From Scandinavium vulneris_A (GTDB lineage Bacteria; Pseudomonadota; Gammaproteobacteria; Enterobacterales; Enterobacteriaceae), in the NCBI GenBank assembly GCA_046518185.1, contig JBKGRZ010000002.1, positions 596,945 through 660,944 of the forward strand: a stretch of 64,000 bases of DNA, in the 5' to 3' direction. Below are positions 60,511 to 64,000 of the stretch, in pieces (within the stretch, counting starts at the first letter, position 1; each line of letters begins with the position of its first letter). The notes below the pieces were generated by a model. It worked only from the letters and a program-made list of their open reading frames with translations, did not search any database and was not told the origin of the DNA. Both the position numbers and the translations under genes were made by a program.

Positions 60511-61692
60511 ATGTCCCAACGCCGCCTGACCGTAAAAGGATCGCTCTCCTTTTCCAACCCCACGGTTCGCGCCTGGCTGTTTCAAATCCTGGCGGTAGTG
60601 GCCGTCGTCGCTATTGCTATCTATTTGATTCACAACACCATCACCAACCTGGACAAACGTGGCATTACCTCCGGTTTTGCTTTTCTCGACCGAAGCGCTG
60701 GCTTTGGCATCGTTCAACACTTAATTGATTATCAGCAGGGCGACACCTACGGCCTGGTTTTCCTGGTCGGTTTGCTCAATACCCTGTTGGTCTCAGCGCT
60801 GTGTATTGTCTTTGCCTCCTTTCTTGGGTTCTTCCTGGGCCTGGCGAGACTGTCGGATAACTGGCTGCTACGTAAGCTGTCGACGGTATATATCGAGACA
60901 TTCCGTAATATCCCGCCGCTGCTGCAAATCTTCTTCTGGTACTTTGCCGTTTTACGTAACCTGCCCGGGCCACGTCAGGCCGTCAGCGCCTTCGATTTGG
61001 CATTTCTCAGTAACCGCGGGCTCTATATTCCGTCTCCGCAGTGGGGAGAGGGGTTACTGGCTTTTGTTGCGGCGATTGGGTTGGCTGGAGTGCTAACGGT
61101 CGGACTGTTTCGCTACAACAAGATGCATCAGATAAAAACTGGGCAACTCCGGCGGACATGGCCCTCCGCGCTGGCTCTTTTCATCGTTCTGCCGCTGCTC
61201 GCACACTGGGTATTTGGCGCGGCGCTCCACTGGGATGTGCCGGTTCTCCGAGGGTTTAACTTCCGCGGAGGGATGGCGCTAATCCCGGAACTGGCAGCGT
61301 TGACGCTGGCGTTATCGGTCTATACCTCCGCCTTTATCGCCGAGATTATTCGTTCCGGTATTCAGGCTGTGCCCTATGGTCAGCATGAAGCAGCCCGCTC
61401 GCTGGGTCTACCGAATCCAGTGACGTTGCGCCAGGTGATTATTCCGCAAGCGTTACGTGTGGTTATCCCGCCACTCACCAGCCAGTATCTGAATATTGTT
61501 AAAAACTCATCGCTGGCAGCTGCCATCGGATACCCCGATATGGTGTCGCTGTTTGCCGGGACGGTGCTGAACCAAACCGGCCAGGCCATTGAAACTATCG
61601 CCATCACAATGTCGGTCTACCTCATTATCAGCCTGAGCATTTCGCTGCTGATGAACATCTATAACCGCCGTATGGCATTGATTGAGCGCTAA
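60511..61692 (+). CDS. yhdX: Amino-acid ABC transporter permease 1
   Basis: AapQ-type membrane subunit, 393 residues with about eight hydrophobic segments. The permease EAA loop is seen as GQHEAARSLGLPNPVTLRQVIIPQAL-like near residue 290. The family is longer than the usual HisQ/M permeases because of an N-terminal extension. yhdY follows after 9 bp. Confidence 0.95.
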   Translation: MSQRRLTVKGSLSFSNPTVRAWLFQILAVVAVVAIAIYLIHNTITNLDKRGITSGFAFLDRSAGFGIVQHLIDYQQGDTYGLVFLVGLLNTLLVSALCIVFASFLGFFLGLARLSDNWLLRKLSTVYIETFRNIPPLLQIFFWYFAVLRNLPGPRQAVSAFDLAFLSNRGLYIPSPQWGEGLLAFVAAIGLAGVLTVGLFRYNKMHQIKTGQLRRTWPSALALFIVLPLLAHWVFGAALHWDVPVLRGFNFRGGMALIPELAALTLALSVYTSAFIAEIIRSGIQAVPYGQHEAARSLGLPNPVTLRQVIIPQALRVVIPPLTSQYLNIVKNSSLAAAIGYPDMVSLFAGTVLNQTGQAIETIAITMSVYLIISLSISLLMNIYNRRMALIER

Positions 61693-61701
61693 GGGGTCAC
61701 G

Positions 61702-62805
61702 ATGACAAAAACACTTGTGTCTCATTCTGCGCGCCCGACCGGTGTAAAGCGAAATCCGACTATGATGTGGATGCGCAAGAACCTGTTCAGCAGCTGGTCC
61801 AACACGCTACTAACGCTTTTCGCGCTGTGGCTTATGTGGGAGCTGATTCCCCCCTTGTTGAACTGGGCCTTTTTTCAGGCCAATTGGGTGGGAACCACGC
61901 GCGCTGACTGTGTCAAAGAAGGCGCCTGTTGGGTGTTCATTCATCAGCGTTTCGGCCAGTTCATGTATGGGCTATATCCACACGACCAGCGCTGGCGTAT
62001 CAATACCGCATTGATTATTGGCCTGCTGTCGATAGTCTCCATGTTCCTGAATGCGATGCCTCGTCGCGGGCGTTACATCGCCTGTTGGGCCGTGGCGTAT
62101 CCGATCGTTGTCTGGTTTCTGCTGTATGGTGGATTTTTTGGACTGGAACGGGTGGAAACCCGGCAGTGGGGTGGACTGACGCTGACGTTGATTATTGCAT
62201 CGGTTGGGATTGCAGGGGCATTACCACTCGGGATCTTGCTGGCGTTGGGACGACGTTCAACCATGCCGGTCGTACGTATTCTGTCAGTTATCTTCATCGA
62301 ATTCTGGCGTGGCGTGCCGCTGATCACCGTTCTGTTTATGTCCTCGGTGATGCTGCCGCTGTTTATGTCGGAAGGGACCAGTATCGATAAGCTCATTCGT
62401 GCATTGGTCGGGGTGGTATTGTTCCAGTCAGCCTATGTCGCTGAAGTGGTGCGTGGCGGACTACAGGCTTTACCAAAAGGACAATATGAAGCCGCAAGCT
62501 CACTCGCTCTGGGCTATTGGAAAACGCAGGCGCTGGTCATTCTTCCCCAGGCCCTGAAGCTGGTCATTCCTGGACTGGTCAACACCATTATCGCGCTGTT
62601 CAAAGACACCAGTCTGGTGATCATCATTGGCTTGTTCGATCTGTTCAGCAGCGTTCAGCAAGCCACCGTCGATCCCGCCTGGCTTGGGATGTCGACAGAA
62701 GGCTATGTCTTTGCCGCGCTGATCTACTGGATCTTCTGTTTTAGCATGTCGCGCTACAGCCAGCATCTGGAAAAGCGCTTTAACACCGGGCGTACACCGC
62801 ACTGA
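61702..62805 (+). CDS. yhdY: Amino-acid ABC transporter permease 2
   Basis: AapM-type membrane subunit, 367 residues. The EAA loop is GQYEAASSLALGYWKTQALVILPQAL-like near residue 258. Pairs with YhdX. A ribosome binding site (AAGGGG) overlaps the yhdX stop. Confidence 0.95.
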   Translation: MTKTLVSHSARPTGVKRNPTMMWMRKNLFSSWSNTLLTLFALWLMWELIPPLLNWAFFQANWVGTTRADCVKEGACWVFIHQRFGQFMYGLYPHDQRWRINTALIIGLLSIVSMFLNAMPRRGRYIACWAVAYPIVVWFLLYGGFFGLERVETRQWGGLTLTLIIASVGIAGALPLGILLALGRRSTMPVVRILSVIFIEFWRGVPLITVLFMSSVMLPLFMSEGTSIDKLIRALVGVVLFQSAYVAEVVRGGLQALPKGQYEAASSLALGYWKTQALVILPQALKLVIPGLVNTIIALFKDTSLVIIIGLFDLFSSVQQATVDPAWLGMSTEGYVFAALIYWIFCFSMSRYSQHLEKRFNTGRTPH

Positions 62806-62812
62806 GGATATT

Positions 62813-63571
62813 ATGAGTCAAACATTACTCCAGCCAGCGGACGCGATGATTACGCTGGAAAACGTCAATAAATGGTATGGGCAGTTTCATGTACTGAAGG
62901 ATATCAATCTGAACGTCAGGCAGGGTGAACGAATCGTCCTTTGTGGCCCGTCAGGTTCCGGGAAATCGACGACAATTCGCTGTATCAATCACCTGGAAGA
63001 ACATCAGCAGGGGCGTATCGTCGTCGATGGTATTGAATTGAATGAAGATATTCGCAATATTGAACGCGTGCGACAGGAAGTGGGGATGGTGTTTCAGCAC
63101 TTCAATTTATTCCCGCATCTGACGGTTCTGCAAAATTGTACCCTGGCTCCTATCTGGGTGCGGAAGATGCCGAAGAAGGAGGCGGAAACGTTAGCCATGC
63201 ATTATCTGGAACGTGTGCGTATTGCTGAACATGCGCATAAGTTTCCAGGCCAGATCTCAGGTGGCCAACAGCAGCGTGTCGCCATTGCGCGTTCCCTGTG
63301 CATGAAACCTAAAATTATGCTGTTCGATGAGCCGACATCGGCGCTCGATCCTGAAATGGTCAAAGAAGTGCTCGATACTATGATCGGTCTGGCCCAATCC
63401 GGCATGACGATGCTCTGTGTGACGCATGAAATGGGCTTCGCCAGAACCGTTGCCGACCGAGTGATCTTCATGGACAGAGGTGAGATCGTCGAACAGGCTC
63501 CTCCGGATCAGTTCTTTGCCAATCCTAAGTCTGAACGTACCCGTGCATTCCTTTCTCAGGTCATCCATTGA
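62813..63571 (+). CDS. yhdZ: Amino-acid ABC transporter ATP-binding protein
   Basis: AapP-type ATPase, 252 residues. Walker A is GPSGSGKST (near 44), the signature is ISGGQQQRVAIAR (near 146), Walker B is IMLFDEPTSALDPE (near 166) and the switch His lies in CVTHEMGFA (near 203). Last gene of the operon, followed by a terminator. Confidence 0.97.
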   Translation: MSQTLLQPADAMITLENVNKWYGQFHVLKDINLNVRQGERIVLCGPSGSGKSTTIRCINHLEEHQQGRIVVDGIELNEDIRNIERVRQEVGMVFQHFNLFPHLTVLQNCTLAPIWVRKMPKKEAETLAMHYLERVRIAEHAHKFPGQISGGQQQRVAIARSLCMKPKIMLFDEPTSALDPEMVKEVLDTMIGLAQSGMTMLCVTHEMGFARTVADRVIFMDRGEIVEQAPPDQFFANPKSERTRAFLSQVIH

Positions 63572-63579
63572 GTATTTTC

Positions 63580-63602
63580 CTCCCCGAAAGGGGAGTTTTT
63601 TA
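63580..63602 (+). terminator. Terminator after yhdWXYZ
   Basis: CTCCCC-GAAA-GGGGAG followed by six T residues, with a stable GNRA loop. Confidence 0.9.
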
Positions 63603-63618
63603 CAATGTAGAAAAGCAA

Positions 63619-63649
63619 AAAACCCAGTCATAAGACTGGGCTTTTTGCT
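63619..63649 (-). terminator. Terminator of the rRNA operon
   Basis: On the minus strand the stem GCCCAGTC-TTAT-GACTGGGT is followed by TTTTTGC; A-runs precede it. It lies just past the last 5S gene and can also back up the yhdZ terminator. Confidence 0.88.
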
Positions 63650-63655
63650 TAATTG

Positions 63656-63775
63656 ATGTCTGGCAGTTCCCTACTCTCGCATGGGGAGACCCCACACTAC
63701 CATCGGCGCTACGGCGTTTCACTTCTGAGTTCGGCATGGGGTCAGGTGGGACCACCGCGCTACTGCCGCCAGACA
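63656..63775 (-). rRNA. rrfF: 5S ribosomal RNA (distal copy)
   Basis: A 120-nt 5S rRNA on the minus strand, starting TGTCTGGCGGCAG and ending GAACTGCCAGACAT. The two ends pair as helix I. Its position after tRNA-Thr matches the distal 5S of E. coli rrnD. Helix I differs from the other copy (CCAGGCAT) by one base at the 3' end, and its 5' end carries the matching base. Confidence 0.97.
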
Positions 63776-63810
63776 AATTCTTTTATCTGCCGAACTTCAC
63801 CGTTTAAAAC

Positions 63811-63886
63811 TGGTGCTGATACCCAGAGTCGAACTGGGGACCTCACCCTTACCAAGGGTGCGCTCTACCAACTGAGCCATATCAGC
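63811..63886 (-). tRNA. thrV: tRNA-Thr (anticodon GGU)
   Basis: 76 nt including an encoded CCA. The acceptor stem is GCTGATA/TATCAGC, the anticodon loop is CTTGGTAAG with anticodon GGT, and the T-stem is CCCAG/CTGGG around TTCGACT. It lies between two 5S genes, as thrV does in E. coli rrnD. Confidence 0.97.
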
Positions 63887-63898
63887 ACACTTAATTTG

Positions 63899-64000
63899 AT
63901 GCCTGGCAGTTCCCTACTCTCGCATGGGGAGACCCCACACTACCATCGGCGCTACGGCGTTTCACTTCTGAGTTCGGCATGGGGTCAGGTGGGACCACCG
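63899..64000 (-). rRNA. rrfD: 5S ribosomal RNA (proximal copy, cut by window edge)
   Basis: The 3' 102 nt of a second 5S gene on the minus strand, ending GAACTGCCAGGCAT. It equals the distal copy over the shared length except for one base in helix I. The rest of the operon (23S, 16S) must lie to the right of the window. Confidence 0.96.

Noticed and set aside
1..64000. Search for prophage, insertion sequences, CRISPR arrays, integrons and genomic islands
   Set aside because: Gene order is syntenic with enteric core chromosome throughout. No transposase, integrase, direct-repeat array or att-like duplication was seen, and the tRNA-Thr lies inside an rRNA operon rather than beside an island.

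Overview
The window is chromosomal DNA from an enteric gammaproteobacterium (Enterobacteriaceae, in the Enterobacter/Lelliottia/Citrobacter/Salmonella neighbourhood). Gene order and protein sequence follow the E. coli gltB to rrnD arc closely, and several proteins (Fis, SspA, MreB, AccBC, ribosomal L13 and S9) match what I recall of the E. coli sequences almost residue for residue. The exact genus cannot be fixed by eye. I see no prophage, insertion sequence, CRISPR array, integron or toxin-antitoxin pair. The region is core genome with a few lineage-specific changes.

Layout: the 5' end of yhcC (minus strand) and a 670-bp regulatory region lead into gltBD (glutamate synthase). A minus-strand sialic acid operon nanA-nanT-nanE-nanK follows, with nanR upstream and a NanR/CRP control region. 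Next come sspA-sspB, rplM-rpsI and zapE on the minus strand. zapG, degQ and degS (plus) meet mdh (minus), and argR diverges from mdh behind two ARG boxes. A tandem pair of yhcN-type genes, yhcO and a GabD-like aldehyde dehydrogenase precede aaeXAB with its regulator aaeR, then an orphan DeoR-type regulator.

From about 38.6 kb down to 28.5 kb a tight minus-strand cluster runs mreB-mreC-mreD-yhdE-rng-yhdP-tldD (cell shape, a Maf pyrophosphatase, RNase G, envelope lipid transport, TldD protease), with csrD upstream. The plus strand then carries acuI, msrPQ (periplasmic methionine sulfoxide repair), aroQ, accBC, yhdT-panF, prmA, dusB-fis, yhdU, an MHYT-GGDEF-EAL cyclic-di-GMP protein, acrS (minus) with the acrEF efflux pump, yhdV, and the yhdWXYZ amino-acid ABC transporter behind a sigma-54 promoter. 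The window ends in the distal part of an rRNA operon read on the minus strand (5S, tRNA-Thr, 5S), matching the tail of E. coli rrnD.

Functionally the window joins nitrogen assimilation (gltBD, argR, yhdWXYZ), carbon supply (nan, mdh), fatty-acid and pantothenate metabolism (accBC, panF), translation (rplM, rpsI, prmA, dusB, tRNA, 5S), envelope quality control (degQS, msrPQ, yhdP, acrEF, aae) and growth-rate control (fis). The most unusual sequence signal is a perfect 14-bp RNA-type hairpin that buries the msrP Shine-Dalgarno sequence. No wholly new multi-gene system is evident.
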